From assembly GCA_024196135.1 (NCBI GenBank), contig JAMQCK010000207.1, forward strand, positions 1-38,622: 38,622 bases of DNA, written 5' to 3'. The notes under the pieces were generated by a model. That model saw only the letters and a list, made by a program, of their open reading frames with translations, ran no database searches and was not told the origin of the DNA. The translations under genes and the position numbers were made by a program. This stretch comes from Pleurotus ostreatus/Saccharomyces cerevisiae fusant. Its lineage: Eukaryota; Opisthokonta. Shown here piece after piece: positions 1 through 10,058 of this stretch. The number at the start of each line of letters is the position of its first letter. Position 1 is the stretch's first letter.

Positions 1-131
1 GGGTTCGTCTCGTTCGCCGCAGCCTCGATCGCCTGAGAGATGCGTTCTTGCAGCTCAGGCGCGGGCTGGGCGGAAGTAAAGAATGGAAGGAAGGAGAGCG
101 CGAGCCCCAGAAGGACTGGGGAGATAGCCAT
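1..131 (-). CDS. GH92 family alpha-mannosidase, N-terminal fragment (runs off the left edge)
   Basis: Reading leftward from an ATG at 131, the frame stays open for 43 codons to the window edge. It encodes a hydrophobic signal peptide (MAISPVLLGLALSFLPFFTS) followed by a stretch that contains QPAPELQERISQAIE and AANETN. The complete GH92 gene at 6493 has the near-identical stretch QPAPEVQERISQAIA...AANETN straight after its own signal peptide, so the two are paralogues. No catalytic region is visible here, and the GH92 assignment rests entirely on that paralogy. A TATA box lies about 72 bp upstream. The protein should be secreted and is expected to trim mannose from glycans, as its family does. 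Whether the rest of the gene is intact cannot be seen. Confidence 0.8.
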   Translation of the reverse strand, partial: MAISPVLLGLALSFLPFFTSAQPAPELQERISQAIEAAANETN

Positions 132-1033
132 CGTCTTGTCTGTGCCGCAGGAGAAAGGGAGCACCTGAAGCGACGAAGGGCGACCTTGCGCACATGGGCT
201 CTATATAGTGCCCTCGACGCGTCTTCGACGGGGCACATGCTACCGTGCGGATGATGGGAACCCTGTGATAAGCGCGATGCGGCGACGAGACGGCCTGTTC
301 CCTGTATACACTCGAGATCGTAAGGTTGAGTAGTGTCTGGGTATCGCCATTGATGTCGAGGGCGAGCACATGCGGCGACGTTCTTCCAGATCCGAATTCC
401 GTGGATATGGATATGCTGTACCTGCGAGAATCTGAGAGGGGTGCTGGTACGGCACGAGCGACGAGCATCGGAGCCCCAGGCCCGTCATGGAAGCCGGAGT
501 TAGAAGTCTTTGACTTCCATTCAACGTTCCTTTTCGAAGCGTTCCTTTGCATTGCCAGTCCATGCAGTCACATTGTCTTGCAGGGTCGCGGCACTTGGGT
601 AATCTGGAAGTGTACGCGGCGGTAGATAGGTACCTTGCTCACTTTCTCTGGTTGAGCAGCGAGGATGTGGACTCGGGCAGCGTTGCAATAGAAGGACATG
701 AACGCAGGAAGCAAGGCAGCGGCCCGGCCATAATGGTAGCACGTGGCAAACCATTATTGTCCATTTCGGGAAATTCGCGATCGTACTTCTACAGTAGGTG
801 GCGAATGCATTCGAGCCTTGATTAAGCTTGATTCGTCGTCTCCGGCTTCAGAGCCTGCCCAAACAGTCGAAAGACCCCTCTAAGAACTGCTGAGCAGCAA
901 CGCTCCGAAGCCCGATCGCGTTACCCAGGGCACGTGGGCGCGTTTGAACCGTTCACGATCAATTTGATCGCGCATGCCGCTCCTTGCCTTTGTCCGCCAC
1001 CGCGCCTCTCGACTACACCTCTTCCCTCCCCTC
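132..1033. other. Divergent intergenic region between GH92 and Dus2
   Basis: About 900 bp between two divergent genes. The open frames in it are short, overlap on both strands and show no recognisable motif or splice structure. I see only the TATA box near 203. The region presumably holds both promoters and 5' UTRs. Confidence 0.5.
203..209 (-). promoter_or_regulatory. TATA box of the left GH92 gene
   Basis: On the minus strand the sequence reads CTATATAG, about 72 bp upstream of the ATG at 131. That is a normal spacing for a fungal core promoter. The match is by sequence and position only. Confidence 0.5.
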
Positions 1034-2740
1034 ATGGCCCGCCGCCCGCACTCCTCATCCCCCGAGCGACCAGCGAAGAGAATGAAGATGGATCGCCTCA
1101 CGCCAGACGACTACCGCAACGGCATCTTTCTGGCACCCATGGTACGGTCCGGAGCCCGTGCGTTTCCCCAGCGAATTTGTAGACGCGGGCGCTTACTTCT
1201 CCACAGTCCCTACGCGCTTGTTTGCCCTCAAGCATGGCGCGTCCCTCGTGTGGGGCCCGGAGATTGTGGACAAGGCCATCCTGCACGCCGAGCGCGTCGT
1301 AGATCGTGCGTGACTCGTCTGTCCCATTCCCCCTCCCCACTGACGAGGACCTTACAGCCGACACCGGCATCATCTCCTACAACGGCAAATCTCGCTCCAT
1401 CTACCAATGCTCCCCCGTCGAAAAGCCCTACCTCATCTACCAGATCGGCTCCGCCGACCCCGAGCTCGCCGTCCAAGCCGCCAAGATCGTTATGCACGAC
1501 GTCTCTGGCATCGACCTCAACTGCGGCTGCCCCAAGCCCTTTTCCACCCACGCAGGCATGGGCGCCGCGCTCCTCTCTACGCCCGACCTCCTGTGCTCGA
1601 TCTTGCGCGCCCTCCGCGAGGCCATGCCACCCAAAATCGCCGTCTCATGCAAGATTCGGCTATTGCCGACGCAGGAGGAAACATTGGCGCTGGTGGGCAA
1701 GATCATCGAGACGGGCATCAGCGCGCTCACGGTGCACTGCCGAACGCGGAGCATGCGCGATCGAGACGCGGCGATGATCGAGCGGTTGAAGGAGATTGTG
1801 GATTTCGTGAAGGCGAGCGGGAAGGATATTGCGGTGGTGGAGAATGGGGACTGCAAGGGCTATGAGGATGCGAAGCGGATACGAGAAATGACAGGTGAGC
1901 TGGGGAGGCTCACCGTGTACGCCAGATGCTGACTATACGGAGGCTGCGACTCGGTCATGATCGCAAGGGCCGCAGAGTCCAATCCCTCCTGCTTCTCCCC
2001 CACTCCCCTTGTCGATGTCGAGAAGACCCTCTACCCTGCGTACATCCGTGTTGTACGTGCCTTTACCCCCCTCCAAATATGTCATCTGCCCTCGTGCATG
2101 CCCTTTCCTTCCAAGCATTCCCATTCAATCTTGTCCTCCCTTCCTCCCTTCAAGCACCTCATTCCCTTCGATAAACCTTCTCTTTATATCAACTCACGAA
2201 GCTGACACCCTTCCCCAGGCCAAATACGTCAACAATCCCTGGCCACTTACAAAGTTCTGCGTTGGCCAGTTTAAGGGCGCTCATATTGAGACCTCCAAGA
2301 AGGGCACCGTCGATCTTCGTACCCAGATCTCGAAGGCGAATAACTACGACAAGGTCGAGGACATTGCCGGCGGATGGACTGGGGAAGAGGATTACAAGGA
2401 AATTGTCCGGATTATTGAGTCGCGTCCGCCCAGGCGACCTCGATTCGTGTCCGAGGAGCCCGCGGAGATCGCGCCTGTAGAGAAGACAGAGACAGCACCT
2501 ACGGACAAAGCAGAGGTCGCAACGCCTGCTGTCGAGCTCGCGGAGAACGGCACCGTCTTCCCCCTGCTGAATATCACGAAGGCAGATCTGGATCCACTGC
2601 ACACGCCACCGAATACGCAAAATCCGGAGCCTCCGTCGATGGGTGTGCCTCCTACGTTCCCCGACCCTTCGACGATACCTGCGCTTTCTGGGCGCGATGC
2701 GCCAACGCCTACGCCGGGTGGGGATGTTGGTGCGCCTTAG
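1034..2740 (+). CDS. DUS2: tRNA-dihydrouridine(20) synthase, Dus2 family
   Basis: FMN enzyme that reduces uridine 20 in the D-loop of cytoplasmic tRNAs using NAD(P)H. Exons are 1034-1157, 1207-1305, 1358-1894, 1943-2052 and 2219-2740, giving 463 aa. The barrel starts with GIFLAPMVRSGALPTRLFAL (joined across intron 1). Next come YQIGSADPELAVQAA and the active-site motif GIDLNCGCPKPFSTHAGMGA, whose second Cys (about 132) is the expected catalytic acid. CKIRLLPTQEETLALV, ALTVHCRTR and, across intron 3, MTGCDSVMIARAAESNP follow. VNNPWPLTKFCVGQF begins the helical tRNA-binding domain. This order fits Dus2 better than Dus1, Dus3 or Dus4. The last 90 residues are a Pro/Thr/Glu-rich tail without a visible dsRBD. 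An in-frame ATG at 974 would add 20 residues and one at 1082 would remove 16; I chose 1034 without firm evidence. The gene converges with MCC alpha, 153 bp away. Confidence 0.9.
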
Positions 2741-2893
2741 ACATCGATATATGATGCGTGTTTATTCGTTACTACTATACATTCTTGTCTGTGCGTCGTC
2801 ATGCAATAATTGCCAGTTCATACGTTGATGGATCGTTTGACCTTGTCCTCAATCCTGTCCCTTACCCACATTGACTCTCACTCTGGTCACTAC

Positions 2894-5742
2894 TTACTCA
2901 TCCTCCTCAATGTCCACCAAATCCCTCCCCTCTTCCACCATCTCGCCCGCCTTGCACCCCACAGCTTTCACCACCCCTGCCGCCCCCGCCCGCAGAACCG
3001 TCTCCGTCTTCATGCTCTCCAGCACCACCACCGCCTGCCCCTTCTTCACTCTTTCGCCTATCTTTACGCGCACCTCGACCACCACGCTCGGCGTAGGTGC
3101 ACGGAGCGCGCCCTTGGTGGCCTGCGCAACGTCACCCGCGAGGGACTGCAACCAGTTGGGTGCGCAGAGGCCGAGTGTGACCTTCCGCCCGTCGGAGAAG
3201 AGGTGGAGGCGGGCGGAGAGGGCGGCAGCAGTGGAGGTGGGCGGGGTCGGCTGCGCGACGATGGTCGTGGTGCTGTGCGCGTCGTCGATGGTAGTGGACA
3301 GGGTGGTGGGGGAGAGGAGGCGGGCGGGGACGGAGTGGAATTCGTGTGCGGGGGTGTCGGGTGAGGAAGAGACGGTGATGTCGAAGAAGCCGGGGGTGGT
3401 TGAGCGGATGGTGACGGTGGCGGTCGAAGTATCGTCCGTTTGGAAGGCGATGATGCGCTCGTAAGTGTCTCCGCCGAAGCGGCGGGATGTGAGTGAGGAC
3501 CATGGGGAGGGCAAGGTTGCGGGGGAGGCCTCGGGCGCTGGATGTTCGCGCAGGGCAGTGAACAACGCCGCCTTCGCGAGCAACTCAGGCGACGGCGTGG
3601 CGGGCGGCGCAAACAACTCGTCAAAGTGTTTCTGCAAGCCTCTTCAGCAATCTGTTGTCGGGCTTACAAACACCACCGACCTGAATGAACCCCGTCTCCA
3701 CCTCCTCATCAATAAACGCCCTATTCCCCGCCAACGTCCTCAAAAACTCCACATTCGTCGACACCCCCACCACATGGTACTCCTCCAGCGCTTTCCTCAA
3801 CAACCTTAACGCCTCCGTTCTATCCCTGCCATGCACCACCAGCTTCGCGATCATCGGATCGTAGAACACCCCAATGTGCGCCCCCTCCCCGAACCCGTGC
3901 TCCAACCTGACACTCGGCGCCACCGCGTCCAGACTCGCCAGCCGCGCGGGCTCGAACGCGCCCTCTCGTCCACGTGCGGCGCCGAGGAAGGGGGTGGCGA
4001 AGGTGGCTGTTGGGGCGGGCGTGGAGAGGTAGAGGAGCTGCCCGGCGTCGGGGAGGAAGCTGTTGCGCGGGTTCTCGGCGTAGATGCGCGCCTCGAAGGC
4101 GTGGCCGACGAGGGGGATGGCGGATTGGGTGAGCGGGAGGGGGTTGCCAGCGGCGACCTCAAGCTGCCACTCGACGAGGTCAAGTCCAGTGACCATTTCG
4201 GTGACGGGATGCTCGACTTGGAGGCGGGTGTTCCTAGGTGAGACAGGTTAGGTTGTGAACTGGAAGTGCAAGAGAGGAAAGGCGATTAACACATACATCT
4301 CCATGAAGTAGAAATCCTCCGTATCGTTGTCGAAGATGAATTCGACGGTGCCCGCGCCGCGGTAGTGAACCGCCTTCGCGGCAGCAACCGCTTTCTCACT
4401 CAGGTCGGCGCGCAACCTATCCGACAGGCCAGGCGCAGGCGCCTCCTCAATGATCTTCTGATTCCTCCTCTGCACCGAGCAGTCGCGCTCCCAAAGACTG
4501 ACAGCATTCCCGCGCGAGTCTGCAAACACCTGCACCTCGATATGTCGCGGTCGCTGGATGTAGCGCTCAACGAGGACCGTGTCATTGCCGAACGCTTTCT
4601 GTGACTCGCGTTTTGCGGACTCGAGCGCCTCGTAGAAGGCCTCTGCGGTAGGGGTTGTCACGGTACGCATACCCTTGCCACCGCCGCCGTGGATAGCCTT
4701 GATGAGCACGGGAAAACCTATCACAGGTGAGGGAGTGGAGGACCACAACGACAGAAATATGCATACCAATCTTTTGAGCCTGTTGGAACAAGAACTCGGG
4801 ATCCTGGTTGTCACCGTGGTACCCTGGCACGCAAGGAACGCTGGCCGCAGACATGATGTTCTTCGACTCGCTGTGTACTCTCAGGAAGCGTCGAAACACA
4901 GACAAAGGACTGCATACCTCTTCGAGCCCATGCTGACGATGGCACTAGCAGGTGGGCCAATGAAGACGATGCCTTCGTTCTCAAGTGCTTCGGCGAATTG
5001 GGCGTTCTCGCTCAGGAAACCATACCTAGGGTCTGTGTAAACGGCAAGAACATTGGCAAATGAGCCAATTTACGGTTACCCTGGATGTACAGCTTGCGCG
5101 CCACTCCTCTTGCATACGTCGATGATCTTGTCCTTCCGCAACTATGAGGGATATTGTCAGGCTCGGAGTGGAATGACAAGAGCGAGATTCATACATAACT
5201 CTCTGCGGAAGGGGCTGGGCCGATGCAGTACGCTTCATCGGCCTGCACAAAGTGAGCGAGCGTATGCGATGATGCGAAAGCCGACGTGCCATTTGAACAT
5301 GCAGGGAATCCTTGTCAACCTCACTATAGACCGCTACCGTCTTGATGCCTAGCTTTCGCGCTGTACGCATGACGCGACATGCGATCTCTCCTCTGTTCGA
5401 CGCGTCATTCTCCAATACAAGGCTGCTGCGTGCTCTCGCACCTGTTCGCGACAAGTATCTTGTCGAAGTGAGGTAATCTGGACGTAGAAGGTCGATCTGT
5501 ACACCAGGTAAGTCAAGATCCGGACGCAGGGGCTGTAGCGCACCTGGGATACATGTCGCCAAGGAGCGTACTGCTCTTACAGGCGCGTGCGCCGGAGAGC
5601 TGCGACTAGCAGTCTGACGCGGTACAGTCGAGGCCTCCTCGCGAGCAGAGGGTCGCGCGGAAGCAAACCCCGCATTCCCCGTGGGGCGGACAAGGGAGAG
5701 GCGGAGGGTCTGAGAGAGCCTGTTCGAGCGTCGAGGAATCAT
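2894..5742 (-). CDS. mccA: 3-methylcrotonoyl-CoA carboxylase alpha subunit (biotin-containing), mitochondrial
   Basis: ATP-dependent biotin carboxylase subunit of the leucine-degradation enzyme that converts 3-methylcrotonyl-CoA to 3-methylglutaconyl-CoA in mitochondria. Ten exons (5742-5544, 5496-5442, 5392-5290, 5242-5195, 5141-5080, 5025-4918, 4870-4767, 4717-4297, 4233-3681, 3631-2894) give 796 aa. The first 75 or so residues are Arg/Ser-rich with almost no acids, as in a mitochondrial presequence. Biotin-carboxylase blocks follow in order: [40 protein letters not shown], the glycine-rich [12 protein letters not shown] of the ATP-grasp, [18 protein letters not shown] and [15 protein letters not shown]. 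The C-terminal biotinyl domain carries ESMKTE, with the biotin lysine at about 759, 37 residues from the end. A long linker before the biotinyl domain separates MCC from acetyl-CoA carboxylase, and the size fits MCC rather than pyruvate carboxylase. Intron 3 appears to have a GC donor (see findings). The beta subunit is not in the window. Confidence 0.93.
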
Positions 5743-6492
5743 GTTGAGCGGGCCAGTGCTTGCTTTAGAGAAAGAGGACGCGTAAAATCGAGGAGTATGA
5801 AGGCAAGAAACAACGTCGAGGAGAAGAAGATCCGAAGGCGCTGAGCGTGTTTGCGGGGAACGGGCGCGCGGTCCGTGATCCGAAGTCCGTCACAGCACGT
5901 GGAATAACGAACATCGGAGGTTTCCTTCCCCCCTCATCTCCTTCGACGTGATCTGTCGACCGCGACGGTCGCGCTTTACTTAGCTGCTCTCGTGATGCCG
6001 AGACAGCGGCAAAGTATAATCTGTACCTCGAGAAACGACCCCGTGCCGCACGAAGACGCATGTAACCTCGCGTAGACGATGCGGTCGATTACTACATCGA
6101 CACCTTCGAATGGACTTAACGGAACCCCGGTGCCAAGCTTGCGGATGTCGACGCATATGGATTCTCTTTGCCTTTGTGCTCTACGGAGAAACAACGAGGA
6201 GCAGCGCATGAAAGCGAGCGTTGGCCCTGAGCGAACCTCGCTGCCACACGTGCAGCGGCCCTCATGCGCTGAGGGCCGACCATAGTCCAAGACCCTCTCA
6301 TCATCACTCATTTATATCTGCTTCTTGGCCTCTATGAGCCGTTCTCGTACGTTAGCGGTTGCTCTGCCAACCAGCTGTACGGATTCGCAACGCTGCAGCA
6401 TGTGCCGTCCATCACGAAATCCCCTTGCAGGGTATAAAGGCAGCTCAAGTCGCTTGCGATGTCCTTCTAGGCGTCGCATGCTGTGAGTCAAC
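5743..6492. other. Divergent intergenic region between MCC alpha and GH92
   Basis: About 750 bp between two divergent starts. Open frames on both strands are short and mutually overlapping, and none shows a domain or a spliceable continuation. A TATA box at 6433 belongs to the GH92 gene. I see no RNA gene or repeat. Confidence 0.5.
6433..6438 (+). promoter_or_regulatory. TATA box of the complete GH92 gene
   Basis: GGGTATAAAGGC lies 55-60 bp upstream of the ATG at 6493. The left GH92 paralogue also has a TATA box at a similar distance, which suits inducible secreted hydrolases. Positional evidence only. Confidence 0.55.
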
Positions 6493-9400
6493 ATGCCCGC
6501 CTTCCATCTAGCTTCTTTTGTCCTCGCACTTTCCTTACCTTCCTTCCTTGTGAACGCGCAACCGGCGCCCGAAGTTCAGGAGCGCATCTCTCAGGCCATC
6601 GCGAATGCGGCTAATGAGACGAATCCCGACTATACGTCCTTCGTTAATGTTTTCATAGGGACAGGTAGGCAGCACTCGCCTATGTTTGGCACCACAGACT
6701 TTGACGTGCACTTGGCCAGATAATTTCGGTGACGTCTGGTATGTCTTGTCACGATGCCCGTCTATATGTCTACTAATTTGTGCAGTCCCGGCGCTTCCGT
6801 ACCTTTTGGCATGGCCAAGATCACCACCGATATGACAGGCTACTCGCCTTCTGGTACGTTCAACCTTCCTACTGCCTCAAACCCATAACGACTCACCCTC
6901 CCCTAGGCTACATCACCGATGCCACCCAATACATCCGTGGCCTCAGCCCCCTCCACGACAGCGGTACCGGCGCCTCCGGTGACTACGGCAACTTCGCCGT
7001 CATGCCCCTCCTCTGCCCCTCCGGCTTCGCCACCTGTGGCACCAGCTGGAACAACCGCCAGCGCTACCGCAAGGCCAATACCGACGACGGCTCGCCCGGG
7101 TACTTTGCGCTAACGCTCGACGACGAGATCAAGATGGAGGCGACGGCGACGCGGAGGGCGGGGTTGGAGAGGTTTACGTTTCCGGAGGGGTCGAAGCCGT
7201 ATTTTTTGATTGATTTGGCGAATGATTTAACGCAGAGCTTTGCGGGTGGGGAAATGGACATCGATGCGGAGAAGGGGAGGGTGACGGTTGGAGGATGGTA
7301 TGGGTCGAGGTAGGTGAATCAAATAATCATCCACACTCTTCATTACTTACGCTGATGATCAGCTTCGGCCCCGGCTCCTTCAATTACCAAACATTCGCTT
7401 GCTATGATCTCCTGAACGGAGGGAATCAGACTCTCGAGGAATACGGTGTCTGGACGGCAAACAAGTCGGTTCATTTGCCTCTATCTCTTCCACCTCCCTA
7501 ACCTCTCCTCCCTTAGCTACGGCCTAGACGCCAAAGGCCTCCACCAGACCCACCTCAACCTCACCCGCTCCCTCATCGGCGACCACTACGAATCCGGCGC
7601 CCTCTTCTCCTTCGCCACACCCACCTCCACCTCCACCGCCCCCCAAATCACCCTCCGCGTCGGCGTCTCCTTCGTCTCCGCCGCCCAAGCCTGCGCCAAC
7701 GCTGAATCCGAAATCGGCAACAAGTCCTTCGACGAGGTGTGGGCGGAGGCGCGGGGGTTGTGGAACGAGAAGCTGGGAAGAATCGAGATCGATGTGGGAG
7801 GGACGCCGCCGAATGTGACGGAGATGCTGTATTCGTCGCTGTACAGGGCGAATTTGACGCCGGTGAGTAGGGGAGGGAGGGAGGGAAGGAGGGTACATGC
7901 TGATGGGTTTTGTAGAATAATGCGACGGGGGAGACGCAGGGCAAGTATGCAGGAACGAGCTCGTATTACTTTGATTCGTTCTACGCTAGGTGAGGCTCTT
8001 GTCTAGTCTAACATGCGTCTGGCTGATTGGTCACTCGCAGCTGGGACACCGTACGCAAACCGTTGATATTGTGGCAATCCACTTGCTAACTCAACCCCAG
8101 TACCGCACCTTCTACCCCCTCATGACGCTCACGTCCGCTACCGAATACGCCCAGATCGTCGACTCCTACATCGACGGATGGCGCAAAGAGGGTTGGCTCC
8201 CGGAGACGCGCGCGAATAACCTACCCGGTTGGACGCAGGGGTATGAGCTGCCTTTCTTCTCCTCCATCTCTCTCCTCTTCATGATCTTAGTCCCTTCACC
8301 CCGATGCGCGTACTGACCGACGCTCACCAGCGGCTCCTCCGCGGACAACATCCTCTCCCACTTCGCCGTTCACTACCACAACGAAGCGTCCGCGCTTGGG
8401 ATCGACCTCGATGAGTTGTATGCCGCGGTCCTCACCGACGGGGAGGTGAATCCGCCGGAGTGGAACATCTATGGGCGGCAGTCGAATGTGTACAAGTACG
8501 TTTCAAAATTAGGCATCGGTCTGCGACGGTGCTCATGGATTTGATAGACAATACGGCTACGTCCCCTACAACGTGCTCGATACGTCCAGCGTCGGACGGC
8601 AGACGCGTGAGGCAAGCCGGACGTTGGAATACTCATTCGAGGACTTCGGTATCCGGCAGGTCGCACAGCTCCTGGGGCATGCGGACGATGAGGAGAAATA
8701 TACGAACCGGTCATATGTGAGCCTTTCTGCACGGCTACTGGAACCGGGATACCGGGACGTAGTCCCGGTTCCGACGCCTACATAGCGCTTAGACACACGT
8801 GTATCCCCACCATTATCCAGCTCCGTGCCACCATCAGGCCGTCGCCCCGAGGATCTCCTCGCTGGGCCCGCTAGGCTATTCCACTACGCTCGATGCTGCG
8901 CTAACATAAGCAAGTGGTACCGCAACGTGTGGGATTCGAGCGTCGAGAGTGACGGCTTCACTGGTAATTTGTGGCAAAACTGAATTTCAATCTCGACGAC
9001 TGACAGGCATGCATAGGCTTCCCGCAGAAGCGTTCGCCAGACGGCAGCTTCAGCTACACGGACCCCATAAACTGCTCGCCGAATGACTCTAACACGAGCC
9101 GGCCGTGCTCGCTGACCGAAGGTGTGCGGACAGAGCTTAGTAGTTCCCACCGGCTTTGACACCCTTCCGCAGACAACGTCAACGGCTTTTACGAATCCTC
9201 CGCATGGGAGTACGCCTGGTTCGCACCGCACGACACAGCGCATCTCATCGAAGCGATGGGTGGCAATGTAAGTATACTACCTTCTCTTCAAAGGACTCGC
9301 AACTGACCGACGCTCACCCAGGACACCTTCGTCAGTCGCCTCGACCACTTCTTCGATGCAGGGTACTACCTTGCAGGCAACGAGCCGTCTTTCCAAACGC

Positions 9401-9993
9401 CCATTGGCTATCACTACGCGAATCACCCGACGAAGTCGGTGGACCGCGTGCGCGAGGTGGTCTTCAAGAACTTCGGCATCAGTGAGTTGAATAGAGGTGC
9501 TTGGACAGAATTCTGGTTGAAGCTGCTCAGCACCGGCTGGATTACCTGGAAACGACGATCAGGCCGCTATGGCCTCGCTGCTGACTTTGCACATTCTTGG
9601 CTTGTATCCGGGTAAGCACCTCGCGATCGTCTCTGCCACAGTACTGACATGCATGCAGTTCCATCGACCACCCAGCTCCTCATCCTCTCGCCATTCGTCC
9701 CGACGTACACAATCCACAACCCATACCTCGGTATCAGTACGACAGTGACAGTCGCCGGCTACGACCCAGCATCTGTTGCGCAGACGATCCCGGACGGCGT
9801 GTCCGCGTACGTCGAGAGCGTTGCGATCAATGGAGAGACCCTCCCATCACGGTGCCACTTCGACTTCTACGATGCCTTCAGGCTTGGAGGGAACATTACC
9901 ATCACGCTGACCGCGGACAAGGCGGCGGCGGACAACTGCGGCGACGCGGTCCCCGAGAGCTTGTCGACTGGCGGGTTTTCAGGTTCTCGTTGA
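6493..9993 (+). CDS. Secreted GH92 family alpha-1,2-mannosidase-like glycoside hydrolase
   Basis: Calcium-dependent GH92 exo-mannosidases trim alpha-linked mannose from high-mannose N-glycans and mannans. Seventeen exons give 830 aa: 6493-6664, 6720-6738, 6786-6853, 6907-7309, 7363-7464, 7517-7862, 7916-7989, 8041-8050, 8101-8240, 8331-8495, 8548-8716, 8915-8963, 9017-9121, 9173-9267, 9322-9481, 9531-9611, 9659-9993. A signal peptide (residues 1 to about 22, ending VNAQ) precedes NVFIGT. Family blocks appear in order once the exons are joined: PGASVPFGM, GYSPSG, SPLHDSGTG, GDYGNF, PNNATGETQG, SWDTYRTFYPL, RANNLPGWTQGGSSADN, YGYVP, HYANHPTKS and GLPGNDDQAAMA near the C-terminus. The acidic residues of GSSADN and PGNDD are where this family places calcium- and acid/base-related carboxylates. 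The two smallest exons are 19 and 10 nt. Intron 11 (198 bp) is four times longer than its neighbours and holds a hairpin. Which mannose linkage it prefers cannot be read from the sequence. Confidence 0.93.
8740..8772. repeat. Inverted repeat inside GH92 intron 11
   Basis: Two nested perfect inverted repeats are present. Outer arms GGAACCGGGA (8740-8749) and TCCCGGTTCC (8763-8772) enclose inner arms ACCGGGAC (8751-8758) and GTCCCGGT (8762-8769) around a 3-nt loop. They lie wholly within the long intron 11. Confidence 0.7.
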
Positions 9994-10058
9994 GCAAGTA
10001 AGGACTTTCTTGTATGTAGCATGTAGTATCATACGACCAGCACGACGGAACCAGAAAC

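Noticed and set aside
2810..3364. Plus-strand open frames antisense to the last MCC alpha exon
   Set aside because: The minus strand here encodes the linker and biotinyl domain with the ESMKTE motif. The plus-strand text is low-complexity and has no family resemblance.
8717..8914. A missed exon inside the long GH92 intron 11
   Set aside because: The flanking exons join in phase and directly rebuild the conserved NRSxxYRNVWD region, leaving no gap in the family alignment.
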